Shown in pieces: positions 38,466 to 46,162 of a DNA stretch of 64,000 nucleotides. Location of the stretch: assembly GCF_900111675.1 (NCBI RefSeq), contig NZ_FOHO01000001.1, positions 124,001 to 188,000 of the forward strand, read 5' to 3'. Every line of letters begins with the position of its first letter. Within the stretch, counting starts at the first letter, position 1. This stretch comes from Paracoccus homiensis (GTDB lineage Bacteria; Pseudomonadota; Alphaproteobacteria; Rhodobacterales; Rhodobacteraceae). The translations under genes were made by a program, and so were the position numbers. Under the pieces are notes generated by a model. The model saw nothing but the letters and a program-made list of their open reading frames with translations. It was not told the origin of the DNA and did no database searches.

Positions 38466-38996
38466 ATGTCCGCAAGCATTCCCAAACCGCAGCGCCTGCG
38501 CGTGGCACATCTGAATCCCCGCGTGCCGACGGAATTCGACCTGCAGCCGGACGACGTCACCCGTGCCGCCATCACCGAGGAACTGGATCTGGAGGGTCTG
38601 CCGAAACTGCGCTTTCAAGGACAATTGCGCGCCGACGGTGCCGATTCCTGGGTGCTGGACGGCACCCTGACCGCGCAGGTCGTTCAATCCTGCATCATCA
38701 CGCTGAAACCGGTGCGCAGCACGATCCGCGAAACCGTCGCCCGGCATTATACCCCGCATCTTGGCGAACCCGAGGGCGAAGAGGTCGAAATGCCCGATGA
38801 AACGCTGGAGCCGTTGGGACAGTTCATCGACCTCTCGGCCGTCATGATCGAGGAACTGGCGCTTGCGCTGCCCGAATATCCGCGTGCCAGCGGCGCCGAA
38901 TTGCCCGGCAGCGCGGTCGAGGATGCCCCCGAAGCCGATACCCGCCGCCCCTTTGCGGATCTGGACAAGCTGCTGAAGGGCGGCGGTGAACAGTAA
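38466..38996 (+). CDS. yceD: YceD/DUF177 family protein
   Basis: This 176-residue cytoplasmic protein has the DUF177 pattern: a beta-rich N-terminal part, VVQSCIITLKPVRSTIRE near 78-95 including the conserved Cys, and an acidic C-terminal segment (EELALALPEYPR). YceD proteins are encoded next to rpmF in most proteobacteria and are linked to 23S rRNA processing and accumulation. I chose the ATG at 38466; the open frame extends upstream without family support. A region of 238 bases with a promoter-like palindrome separates it from rpmF. Confidence 0.9.
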   Translation: MSASIPKPQRLRVAHLNPRVPTEFDLQPDDVTRAAITEELDLEGLPKLRFQGQLRADGADSWVLDGTLTAQVVQSCIITLKPVRSTIRETVARHYTPHLGEPEGEEVEMPDETLEPLGQFIDLSAVMIEELALALPEYPRASGAELPGSAVEDAPEADTRRPFADLDKLLKGGGEQ

Positions 38997-39043
38997 AACC
39001 GCGTGATCGTTGCGTCCGGGCCACAGTATCGCGCAGCAAATAC

Positions 39044-39075
39044 TTGCAAGGCATCGCGAATCCGCCTATGCGGAT
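39044..39075 (+). promoter_or_regulatory. Candidate rpmF promoter with palindrome over the -10 box
   Basis: TTGCAA (39044-39049), 17 bases, TATGCG (39067-39072). The palindrome ATCCGC-CTAT-GCGGAT (39060-39075) overlaps the -10, and GCAAGGC (39045-39051) can pair with GCCTTGC just downstream. It may be an operator or an RNA hairpin. The rest of the 238-base gap shows no gene. Confidence 0.42.
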
Positions 39076-39234
39076 CGCCTTGCCGGGCCGCCCATGCGTC
39101 ATTCCGGCGGTCACGCGACTGCAAGGGCTTGCGGGCGCGTCCGTCATGGCGTATCTGCGCGGTTCATTTACGAATTCAAAACTCATGGTGCGCTGGCTGG
39201 AACGGCTCCGCACCCAGCAAACCGAGGTTGTGAC

Positions 39235-39441
39235 ATGGCTGTCCCTCAGAATCGCGTCACCCGCTCCAAGCGCAACATGCGTCGTGCGCATGACTCTCTG
39301 GTCGCCGGGAACCCGAACGAATGCTCGAACTGCGGCGAGCTGAAGCGTCCGCATCACGTCTGCCCGTCCTGCGGCCATTATGCTGACCGTGAAGTGGTCG
39401 CACAGGCCAACGAGATCGATCTCGACGACGACGCAGCCTGA
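39235..39441 (+). CDS. rpmF: 50S ribosomal protein L32
   Basis: This 68-residue ribosomal protein has the diagnostic start [20 protein letters not shown] and a four-cysteine zinc-binding site Cys30-x2-Cys33 and Cys43-x2-Cys46, so it is the zinc-dependent (C+) form. No second, cysteine-free paralogue is in this window. It is the first part of the ribosome/fatty-acid cluster rpmF-plsX-fabH; plsX follows after 23 bases. Confidence 0.98.
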   Translation: MAVPQNRVTRSKRNMRRAHDSLVAGNPNECSNCGELKRPHHVCPSCGHYADREVVAQANEIDLDDDAA

Positions 39442-39464
39442 TCGGGTCGCGACAGCTACTGCTG

Positions 39465-40574
39465 ATGACCACCGATTCGCCCAATGCAACACCACGCGCC
39501 CAGCCAAAACAGGGCAGCGTGGTGATATCCGTTGACGCGATGGGGGGTGATCGCGGCCCTGCGGCCGTTGTGGCCGGCATGGCGCTGAGCGCGGTCAAGA
39601 ACCCCGAGATTCGCTTCATCGTCCACGGTGACCACGACCAGTTGCATGCGCTGATCCAGCGCAAGCGCGAACTGGCCGGACGCTGCGACATTCGCCATGC
39701 CGACGGCGTGGTGACGATGGAGGACAAGCCCAGCCAGATCGTGCGCAAGGGCAACGGCACCTCGATGTGGTCCGCCATCGAATCGGTCAAGCAGGGCGAG
39801 GCGGAAGTCGCGGTCAGCTGCGGCAATACCGGCGCGCTGATGGCGCTGTCGATGCTGCGCCTGCGCAAACTGCCCGGTGTGAACCGCCCCGCCATCGCCT
39901 GCCTTTGGCCGTCCCGCAATCCGGGCGGCTTCAATGTCATGCTGGATGTCGGCGCCGATATCCGGGCGGATGCCCCTGACCTGCTGCAATATGCGCTGAT
40001 GGGCGCGTCCTATGCCCGCAATGGTCTGGACATCGAAAACCCGCGCATCGGCCTGCTGAATGTCGGCACCGAAGAACACAAGGGCCGGGCCGAACTGAAG
40101 CAGGCACATGAACTGCTGACCGCCTCGGCCGAGGCCGGGAATTTCCGCTATGTCGGCTTTGTCGAGGGCGGCGATCTGCCCTCGGACCGCGTGGATGTGA
40201 TCGTAACCGACGGTTTTACCGGCAATATCGCCTTGAAGACCGGCGAAGGCACGGCCAAGCTGGTCGGCGACTTTCTGAAAGACGCCTTTGCCAAATCGAT
40301 CATGTCGAAATTCGCAGCCCTTCTGGCGATGACATCGCTGCGCCGCTTGCAAAAGCGCATCGATCCGCGCCGTGTGAATGGTGGCATCTTTCTGGGTCTG
40401 AACGGAACGGTGGTGAAATCGCATGGCTCGGCGGATGCGACCGGCGTGTCGGCGGCGATCAAGCTTGCGTTCCAACTGACGAAATCCGGCTTTCAGGACC
40501 GGCTGGCCGCGCGCGTCGCGCAAGGTGCCGCCGCTTTGCCCAAAGCCGAAGACAGCGGTGAGGCGGCAAGTTGA
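39465..40574 (+). CDS. plsX: Phosphate acyltransferase PlsX
   Basis: This 369-residue peripheral membrane enzyme makes acyl-phosphate from acyl-ACP for phospholipid synthesis. Typical segments are VVISVDAMGGDRGP near 18-31, AVSCGNTGALMALSMLRL, and VIVTDGFTGNIALKTGEG near 246-263. The first 17 residues are a variable extension. Its TGA overlaps the fabH TTG start (TTGA), so PlsX and FabH are translationally coupled. Confidence 0.97.
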   Translation: MTTDSPNATPRAQPKQGSVVISVDAMGGDRGPAAVVAGMALSAVKNPEIRFIVHGDHDQLHALIQRKRELAGRCDIRHADGVVTMEDKPSQIVRKGNGTSMWSAIESVKQGEAEVAVSCGNTGALMALSMLRLRKLPGVNRPAIACLWPSRNPGGFNVMLDVGADIRADAPDLLQYALMGASYARNGLDIENPRIGLLNVGTEEHKGRAELKQAHELLTASAEAGNFRYVGFVEGGDLPSDRVDVIVTDGFTGNIALKTGEGTAKLVGDFLKDAFAKSIMSKFAALLAMTSLRRLQKRIDPRRVNGGIFLGLNGTVVKSHGSADATGVSAAIKLAFQLTKSGFQDRLAARVAQGAAALPKAEDSGEAAS

Positions 40575-41545
40575 CACGACGTTCGGTGATTCTGGGCACG
40601 GGGCATTACCTGCCCGAGCGTGTCGTCGAAAACAGCTGGTTCGAAGAACGGCTGGACACCACGGATGAATGGATCCGCAGCCGTTCCGGGATCGAACGTC
40701 GTCATTTTGCCGCCGAGGGACAGACCACCAGCGATCTGGCGATTCGCGCTGCGAAGGCGGCATTGGAAAAATCGGGCCTCAACGTCGATCAACTGGACGG
40801 TATCGTCCTTGCGACCTCGACCCCGGATTTCACCTTCCCTGCGGTTGCGACCATGGTTCAGGCCGGGCTGGGCATGACCCGCGGCTTTGCCTTTGACGTG
40901 CAGGCCGTCTGCGCGGGCTTTGTCTTTGCCCTGGCGAATGCCGATGCGATGATCCGCGCCGGTCAGGCCGACCGCGTGCTGGTCGTCGGCGCCGAGACAT
41001 TTTCACGGATCATGGACTGGACCGACCGGTCGACCTGCGTGCTGTTTGGCGATGGCGCGGGCGCGGTGGTTCTTGAGGCGCAGGAAGGTCAGGGCGACAG
41101 CAATGATCGCGGCATTCTGGCCAGCGACCTGAACAGCGACGGCCAGTATCGCGAATTGCTGTATGTCGATGGGGGCGTTTCCTCGACCGGGACGGCGGGA
41201 CAATTGCGCATGCAGGGCAATCTGGTCTTCCGTCATGCGGTGGACAAACTGTCGAAGACCGCGAACACGGTTCTGGGCCGCGCCGGTCTAAGCGCGTCTG
41301 ATGTCGATTGGCTGGTGCCGCATCAGGCCAATGCCCGGATCATCACCGGCACCGCCCAGAAGATGGGCCTGCCGATGGACAAGGTCGTGCTGACCGTGGC
41401 CGATCACGGCAACACCTCCGCCGCGTCGATCCCGCTGGCACTATCGGTCGCCGACAGTCAAGGCCGCTTCAAGCCGGGCGATCTGGTCCTGACCGAGGCG
41501 ATCGGCGGCGGGCTTAGCTGGGGCTCGGTCGCGCTGCGCTGGTAA
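40571..41545 (+). CDS. fabH: 3-oxoacyl-ACP synthase III
   Basis: This 324-residue condensing enzyme starts fatty-acid synthesis from acetyl-CoA and malonyl-ACP. The catalytic triad is complete: Cys114 (VQAVCAGFVF), His251 (VPHQANARI) and Asn281 (HGNTSAAS). The start is TTG, overlapping the plsX stop by 4 bases. In many alphaproteobacteria ihfA follows at once. Here a minus-strand dksA-like gene and a TRAP transporter intervene before ihfA at 45059. Confidence 0.97.
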   Translation: MTRRSVILGTGHYLPERVVENSWFEERLDTTDEWIRSRSGIERRHFAAEGQTTSDLAIRAAKAALEKSGLNVDQLDGIVLATSTPDFTFPAVATMVQAGLGMTRGFAFDVQAVCAGFVFALANADAMIRAGQADRVLVVGAETFSRIMDWTDRSTCVLFGDGAGAVVLEAQEGQGDSNDRGILASDLNSDGQYRELLYVDGGVSSTGTAGQLRMQGNLVFRHAVDKLSKTANTVLGRAGLSASDVDWLVPHQANARIITGTAQKMGLPMDKVVLTVADHGNTSAASIPLALSVADSQGRFKPGDLVLTEAIGGGLSWGSVALRW

Positions 41546-41551
41546 GCGCCT

Positions 41552-41827
41552 TTATTTCAACAGGGAATCCTTGCTGGCGCGGCGGTTCAACCCGCCTGTT
41601 GGCCTGCGGCTGCGATCGCGGCCCGACTGACACTCGACGCAAAGCTGAACGCCCGGAATCGCCCGGCGTCGTGCCTCGGGGATCGGGTCGTCGCATTCGG
41701 CGCAGAACCGGGCCGAGGGGGTATTGCCGACACGTTCGGCCCGCTGTCTGGCGCGGGCCACGGCTTCGGCCGTGCTGATTTCGATCTGTTCGTTGACCGC
41801 GTCGTCGCGGGCCCAGCCACCTGCCAT
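41552..41827 (-). CDS. DksA/TraR-family C4 zinc-finger protein
   Basis: This 91-residue protein has the zinc site Cys42-x2-Cys45...Cys63-x2-Cys66 (FCAECDDPIPEARRRAIPG then QLCVEC). The arginine-rich end is typical of the short YbiI/TraR-like group. It lacks the long coiled-coil of true DksA, so action on RNA polymerase is possible but not shown. A Shine-Dalgarno (AAAGGAGG) lies before its ATG. It ends 6 bases from fabH's stop in convergent orientation and is divergent from the TRAP operon. Confidence 0.85.
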   Translation of the reverse strand: MAGGWARDDAVNEQIEISTAEAVARARQRAERVGNTPSARFCAECDDPIPEARRRAIPGVQLCVECQSGRDRSRRPTGGLNRRASKDSLLK

Positions 41828-41872
41828 GACAGCCCTCCTTTCCTGACCCTCAAGATAGGTGCCGCTGGGTCA

Positions 41873-41899
41873 CTTTGCAAAGACGTCAGAGATGCTGAC
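41873..41899. promoter_or_regulatory. Two small palindromes upstream of the TRAP promoter
   Basis: CTTTGCAAAG (41873-41882) is a perfect palindrome and GTCAG-AGATG-CTGAC (41885-41899) is an inverted repeat. Both lie between the divergent dksA-like and TRAP genes, directly before a TTGACA box. They are operator candidates; no regulator gene is adjacent. Confidence 0.35.
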
Positions 41900-41906
41900 C
41901 GTCCGG

Positions 41907-41935
41907 TTGACACCCCACAAGGCTTTGGCAAGACT
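41907..41935 (+). promoter_or_regulatory. Candidate promoter of the TRAP operon
   Basis: TTGACA (41907-41912), perfect to consensus, then 17 bases and AAGACT (41930-41935), which matches -10 at three of six positions. Confidence 0.45.
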
Positions 41936-41988
41936 ACGCATCATGCAGGTGCAGAAACCGCACCACAGACCTTGGGGAGGGTCCCACA

Positions 41989-42510
41989 TTGCCGATCATT
42001 CGGGTGATCGACGGTATCAATGAGACCGTCGGCCGTATCGTGTCGATCGTTGCGATCGTCTTCGCGGCGATCATTATCTACGACGTCTTCATGCGCTATT
42101 TCCTGGGCGAGCCCACAAGATGGGCCTTCGACCTGACAAAACAGCTATACGGGTTCTATTTCATCATGCTGGGGGGGTACGCGCTGCGTCACCAATCGCA
42201 TGTGAAGGTCGACCTGCTGACCGAACGCCTTGCGCCGGGGATCCGCCGCTGGGTCGAGGCGGCGGGCTATGTCATCTTCTTCTTTCCGTTCGCCTGGGTG
42301 TTCGCGCGGCGCAGCTTCGACTTTGCGATGACCTCGTACAATCAGGGCGAACTGACCTATGGCGCGGTCCAATTGCCGGTCTATCCGCTGAAGATGGCGA
42401 TGTTCGTCGCGGCGGTCCTGCTGCTGATCCAGGGGGTCAGCGAATTTCTGAAACTGGTCCTGAACAAGGCCGACCACCTCGAACCGCAGGAGCCGATGGA
42501 TGTCCGGTGA
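41989..42510 (+). CDS. dctQ: TRAP transporter small permease (DctQ)
   Basis: This inner-membrane protein of 173 residues has four helices (about 12-36, 48-65, 90-110, 130-150) and the DctQ pattern WAFDLTKQLYGFYFIMLGGYALRH near 45-68 (parts). It pairs with the large permease in a sodium-dependent, binding-protein uptake system. The start codon is TTG, supported by GGGGAGG 8-9 bases upstream. It overlaps dctM by 11 bases. Confidence 0.92.
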   Translation: MPIIRVIDGINETVGRIVSIVAIVFAAIIIYDVFMRYFLGEPTRWAFDLTKQLYGFYFIMLGGYALRHQSHVKVDLLTERLAPGIRRWVEAAGYVIFFFPFAWVFARRSFDFAMTSYNQGELTYGAVQLPVYPLKMAMFVAAVLLLIQGVSEFLKLVLNKADHLEPQEPMDVR

Positions 42511-43825
42511 AACGATTGCCCTGATCATGTCGGGCCTACTGTTGCTGGGCCTGTTCATGGGACACCCGCTGGCCATGGTGCTGGGCGGGACCGCCGTTCT
42601 GGGCGCCGTGATCGCCGGCAAGCCGATGGTGCTGGGCATCGTCATCAACCGGATCTTCGGTGACGTGCTGGACAATTACGTCCTGATCGCGATCCCGCTT
42701 TTCGTGCTGATGGCGCGCTTTCTGTCGGATAGCGGCGTGACCGACAAGATGTTCGAGGCGCTGCGCCACCTGATGTCGCGCGTCACCGGCGGACTTGGCC
42801 TTGCCGTGGTGTTCATCTCGATTCTGCTGGCGGCGACGACCGGCATCATCGGCGCCTCGATCACCGTGATGGGCATGATGGCGCTGCGCCCGATGCTGCA
42901 ATACGGCTATGACAAGCGGCTGGCGACCGGGCTGATCGCCTCGTCGGGCTGCCTTGGCATCCTAATTCCGCCGTCGATCATGCTGATCCTGATGGCATCC
43001 TATGCGCCCGGCCTGTCGGTCGGCCAGCTTTTCGCCGGTGCGATGATTCCGGGCGTAGTTCTGGGGCTGATGTATGCGATCTATGTCGCGGCGATCGCCT
43101 GGTTCAAACCCGAATGGGCCCCGCCCGTCACCGACGAGGAACAGATCAGCCGCGGCGCCATGTGGCGCATGCTGATCGTCGAGGCGGTGCCGCCGCTGGT
43201 CCTGATCTTGGGCATTCTGGGCTCGCTTCTGGCCGGTATCGCGACCGCCACCGAAGCCAGCGCCATCGGCGCCGTTCTGGCCCTGCTGATCGTGATCCTG
43301 CGTGGCCGCTTTGAATGGCGGACCTTCTATTCGGCGCTACTGGAAACCGGCCGCACCTCGGCCATGATCCTGTTCATCGTCGTCGGCGCGACCGCCTTTA
43401 CCGGGGTGTTCAACATCACCGGCGGGCTGCGCGCCAGTCAGGACCTGATCCGCGGTCTGGCCGACGATCCCTACACGCTGGTCGCGGTGATGCTGCTGGT
43501 GGTGTTCATTCTGGGCATGTTCCTGGACTGGACCGGGATCGTTCTGCTGTCCTTCCCGATCTTCCTGCCGCTGGTCAGCGAAATGGGGATCGAGCCGCTG
43601 TGGTTCGTGATCCTGATGGCGGTGGTGCTGCAGACCAGCTTCCTGTCGCCACCCTTCGGATACGCGCTGTTCTATATGCGGGCCATCGCCCCGCCCGAGG
43701 TTCAGACCACCGATATCATCAAGGGCGTCCTGCCCTTCATCGGCCTGATCATCGTGATGTGCGCCATGATCATCCTGTTCCCGGGACTGGTCACCTGGCT
43801 GCCAGCCACGCTTTACGGCGGCTGA
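42500..43825 (+). CDS. dctM: TRAP transporter large permease (DctM)
   Basis: This inner-membrane transport subunit of 441 residues has about 12 helices. Typical DctM segments are GIIGASITVMGMMALRPML near 116-134, ASSGCLGILIPPSIMLILMAS near 147-167 and a second TGVFNITGG/LFLDWTG repeat half. It couples solute uptake to a sodium gradient. It has no fused small subunit. A 38-base gap with a strong ribosome-binding site leads to the binding-protein gene. Confidence 0.95.
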   Translation: MSGETIALIMSGLLLLGLFMGHPLAMVLGGTAVLGAVIAGKPMVLGIVINRIFGDVLDNYVLIAIPLFVLMARFLSDSGVTDKMFEALRHLMSRVTGGLGLAVVFISILLAATTGIIGASITVMGMMALRPMLQYGYDKRLATGLIASSGCLGILIPPSIMLILMASYAPGLSVGQLFAGAMIPGVVLGLMYAIYVAAIAWFKPEWAPPVTDEEQISRGAMWRMLIVEAVPPLVLILGILGSLLAGIATATEASAIGAVLALLIVILRGRFEWRTFYSALLETGRTSAMILFIVVGATAFTGVFNITGGLRASQDLIRGLADDPYTLVAVMLLVVFILGMFLDWTGIVLLSFPIFLPLVSEMGIEPLWFVILMAVVLQTSFLSPPFGYALFYMRAIAPPEVQTTDIIKGVLPFIGLIIVMCAMIILFPGLVTWLPATLYGG

Positions 43826-43863
43826 TCCGCGAGACAATCAATACTCAACTCGGAGGAAACCAT

Positions 43864-44949
43864 ATGAAACATCTGCTGACGACCGCTGTCATTGCACTGG
43901 GGGCAGCCGCACCCGCGATGGCCGAAAACTGGACCATGACCACGACCTGGCCGTCCAGCCTTGAGCTGATCGAATTCGACAAGCACTGGGTCGAACTGGC
44001 CAACAAGCTGATCGACGACGACAAGCTGACCATCGAATTCTACGAAGGCGGCAGCCTTGTTCCGGCGGGTGAAGTGTTCGGCGCGGTCGAATCCGGCACC
44101 ATTCAGGCCGGCGGCGACTGGCCGGGTTACTGGGCCGGGCGCGACGCGGCCTTTTCGCCCCTGGCGACGACGGCCAGCCTGTTCAACGCCGTCGACTATG
44201 TGAACTGGATCCAGGAATGGGGCGGGGCCGAGCTTTATAACGAAGTCTACGGCAAGTTCGGCATGGTCTATCTGCCCTATGGCGTGACCAATAACGAATC
44301 GGGCTTCCGCACCGTGGACAAGCCGATTCGCAGCACCGAGGATCTGCAGGGTCTGCGTCTGCGTCTGTCGGGTCTGGAACAGGGCAAGCTGCTGGAAAAA
44401 CTGGGCGGCAATCAGGTCAGCATGGCTGGCGGGGAAATCTATCAGTCGCTGGAACGCGGCGTGATCGACGGGGCCGAATTCTCGACGCCGAATGTCGACT
44501 TTTCGGGCGGCTTCCAGCAGGTGACCAAATACTGGTCCACACCCGGCTGGCACCAGTCCTCGTCGATCTTCGGCGTGATGATCAACAAGGCGGCATGGGA
44601 CGCGCTGGACGACGAAACCCGCGAACGTCTGGAAATCGCCGCCGATGCGACCCTGCTGTGGAGTCTGGCCTTCACCGAAAAGCGTGCAACCGAAGCCGTT
44701 GCGCAGTTCAAGGAAGCCGGAACCGAGATCAACCGCCTGGACGATGCCACGCTGGAACAGATCCAGACCATGGCCAACGAGACCATCGAAGAGGTCGCCT
44801 GCGAAAATCCGCTATCGGCCAAGGTCTATGCCAGCCAGGTCGGCTATCTGCAGGATTATTCCAGCTGGCGTGACGCCTCGGCCCCGTTCAATCTGGGCCG
44901 CACGCCGAATGGCCCGGATCTGGCCAAATTGCAGGAATGCGCCCAGTAA
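43864..44949 (+). CDS. dctP: TRAP transporter substrate-binding protein (DctP family)
   Basis: This exported periplasmic protein of 361 residues has a signal peptide cleaved after about AAPAMA (residue 20). The DctP-type body includes DLQGLRLRLSG near 160-170 with the Arg that usually contacts the ligand carboxylate, and GVIDGAEFSTP near 200-210. GGAGG precedes the ATG. The size and the GGEIYQSLERGVIDGAEF segment recall the 2-oxoacid (TakP-like) branch, but this is only a resemblance; the ligand is unknown. A terminator follows. Confidence 0.92.
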   Translation: MKHLLTTAVIALGAAAPAMAENWTMTTTWPSSLELIEFDKHWVELANKLIDDDKLTIEFYEGGSLVPAGEVFGAVESGTIQAGGDWPGYWAGRDAAFSPLATTASLFNAVDYVNWIQEWGGAELYNEVYGKFGMVYLPYGVTNNESGFRTVDKPIRSTEDLQGLRLRLSGLEQGKLLEKLGGNQVSMAGGEIYQSLERGVIDGAEFSTPNVDFSGGFQQVTKYWSTPGWHQSSSIFGVMINKAAWDALDDETRERLEIAADATLLWSLAFTEKRATEAVAQFKEAGTEINRLDDATLEQIQTMANETIEEVACENPLSAKVYASQVGYLQDYSSWRDASAPFNLGRTPNGPDLAKLQECAQ

Positions 44950-44976
44950 TCTGGTCGCCACAAAGCTGCAAGTCAC

Positions 44977-45008
44977 GGGCGGGGAACGTTTTCCCCGCCC
45001 TTCTCGTT
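44977..45008 (+). terminator. Rho-independent terminator after the TRAP operon
   Basis: GGGCGGGGAA-CGTT-TTCCCCGCCC is a perfect 10-bp stem followed by TTCTCGTT. It insulates ihfA from the TRAP genes. Confidence 0.88.
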
Positions 45009-45035
45009 GACAGATCGCGGAAAGGTAACCATCCT
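45007..45035 (+). promoter_or_regulatory. Candidate promoter of ihfA
   Basis: TTGACA (45007-45012), perfect to consensus, 17 bases, then CATCCT (45030-45035). It begins directly after the TRAP terminator and would give ihfA independent expression. Confidence 0.42.
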
Positions 45036-45058
45036 TCCACTATCAGAAAGGGAACAGC

Positions 45059-45361
45059 ATGGGCGACAAGACGCTGACGCGGATGGATCTGGCAGAGGCG
45101 GTATTTCGGGATGTGGGACTGTCCCGTCACGAATCCGCTCAGTTGGTCGAATCGGTTCTTGACCATATCTCGGACGCCCTGGTGAAGGGTGAACAGGTCA
45201 AGATTTCCTCCTTTGGCACGTTCAGCGTGCGTGACAAGAACGAACGGATCGGCCGCAATCCCAAGACCGGGGAAGAGGTCCCGATCACGCCCCGCCGCGT
45301 CCTGTCCTTCCGGCCTTCGCATCTGATGAAGGAACGCGTCGCCGCTGGCAACAAAGACTGA
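45059..45361 (+). CDS. ihfA: Integration host factor subunit alpha
   Basis: This 100-residue DNA-bending protein pairs with IhfB. The family pattern is complete: [34 protein letters not shown], and the DNA-binding arm [20 protein letters not shown] with the intercalating Pro68. AAAGGGAA lies before the ATG. It affects many chromosomal processes. A MerR-type regulator follows after 14 bases, the usual alphaproteobacterial partner. Confidence 0.98.
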   Translation: MGDKTLTRMDLAEAVFRDVGLSRHESAQLVESVLDHISDALVKGEQVKISSFGTFSVRDKNERIGRNPKTGEEVPITPRRVLSFRPSHLMKERVAAGNKD

Positions 45362-45375
45362 CGGCGCAAGGATTT

Positions 45376-45921
45376 ATGCAAAAGAACGCGGACGCATTTC
45401 GGTCGATCGGTGAGGTAGCCAAGATCATCGGTGTTGCGCCGCATGTGCTGCGCTATTGGGAAACGCAATTTTCCCTGCTGCGCCCGATGAAGCGCCCCGA
45501 CGGGCGCCGCTATTACCGTCCTGACGATGTCCGGCTGGCCGCTGGCCTGTGCGAGCTGTTGCGCGAAGAGGGGCTGACGATTCGCGGCGCCAAGAAGCTG
45601 TTGGCACGCGATCGGGGCGAATCGGTCCGGCAGCGCGGGGCGGCCAAGCTGGCCGAGGCCGCAGCGCCCGCCGCAGATCACGCATCCACCGCCGATGAGG
45701 ACCTGCCCATGACCGTCCCCCGAGCACGCCGCCGCCGTCGCCCGCAATCCGAAGGCGCCGCCCTGCCCCTGTTTGCCGAACCGGACGACAATGGCACGAT
45801 CTGGCTGGCCCGGCTGGCTGCGTTGGCCACGCGGCTGCGCGATCAGGACCGGCTGCCCGACCCGGCCGCGGAACAGGCGATCCGGCTGCAAAACGCGGTG
45901 CTGCGGCTCTATCCCGCCTGA
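45376..45921 (+). CDS. MerR-family transcriptional regulator
   Basis: This 181-residue protein has an N-terminal MerR winged helix-turn-helix (FRSIGEVAKIIGVAPHVLRYWETQF at about 8-32, in part, then PDGRRYYRPDDVRLAAGL). The middle is Ala- and Arg-rich and the C terminus (DNGTIWLARLAALATRLRD...) is probably helical. It has no obvious metal-binding cysteines. This short type is conserved directly after ihfA in alphaproteobacteria; its targets are not known to me. Confidence 0.9.
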   Translation: MQKNADAFRSIGEVAKIIGVAPHVLRYWETQFSLLRPMKRPDGRRYYRPDDVRLAAGLCELLREEGLTIRGAKKLLARDRGESVRQRGAAKLAEAAAPAADHASTADEDLPMTVPRARRRRRPQSEGAALPLFAEPDDNGTIWLARLAALATRLRDQDRLPDPAAEQAIRLQNAVLRLYPA

Positions 45922-45957
45922 CATGTCGATTTGGTAAAGATTTCCGTCACTCGGCCC

Positions 45958-45987
45958 TTGTGCAGCCCGCCCGCTTCACTCTATATG
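45958..45987 (+). promoter_or_regulatory. Candidate promoter of tRNA-Pro
   Basis: TTGTGC (45958-45963), 18 bases, TATATG (45982-45987). The start point would fall just before the mature tRNA 5' end at 45996. Confidence 0.42.
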
Positions 45988-45995
45988 GCGCTCGT

Positions 45996-46073
45996 CGGGC
46001 CGTGGCGCAGCCTGGTTAGCGCGTCCGTCTGGGGGGCGGAAGGCCGCGAGTTCGAATCTCGCCGGCCCGACCA
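45996..46073 (+). tRNA. tRNA-Pro (anticodon GGG)
   Basis: A 78-base cloverleaf with encoded CCA. The acceptor stem CGGGCCG pairs with CGGCCCG, with discriminator A. The D arm is GCGC...GCGC. Anticodon stem TCCGT/GCGGA encloses CTGGGGG, giving anticodon GGG. The T arm GCGAG-TTCGAAT-CTCGC is intact. Confidence 0.97.
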
Positions 46074-46078
46074 TTCCG

Positions 46079-46114
46079 AAAACGCCCATCTCCGTTTGCC
46101 GGGGGTGGGCGTTT
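46079..46114 (+). terminator. Terminator after tRNA-Pro
   Basis: AAACGCCCA (46080-46088) pairs with TGGGCGTTT (46106-46114) around a 17-base loop, just after the tRNA end. The final TTT is part of the stem. Confidence 0.65.
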
Positions 46115-46162
46115 CCGTTTCCGGCGTTCAGGTCCATCGCGACCATGGCTTTGGGGGAAGGC

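Noticed and set aside
41546..45058. Mobile element carrying the TRAP genes
   Set aside because: No transposase, integrase, terminal inverted repeats or flanking direct repeats were found at the edges.
45996..46073. tRNA-Pro as an integration site with an adjacent island
   Set aside because: The tRNA is intact, followed by its own terminator and housekeeping dcd; no integrase or repeated tRNA 3' end was seen downstream.
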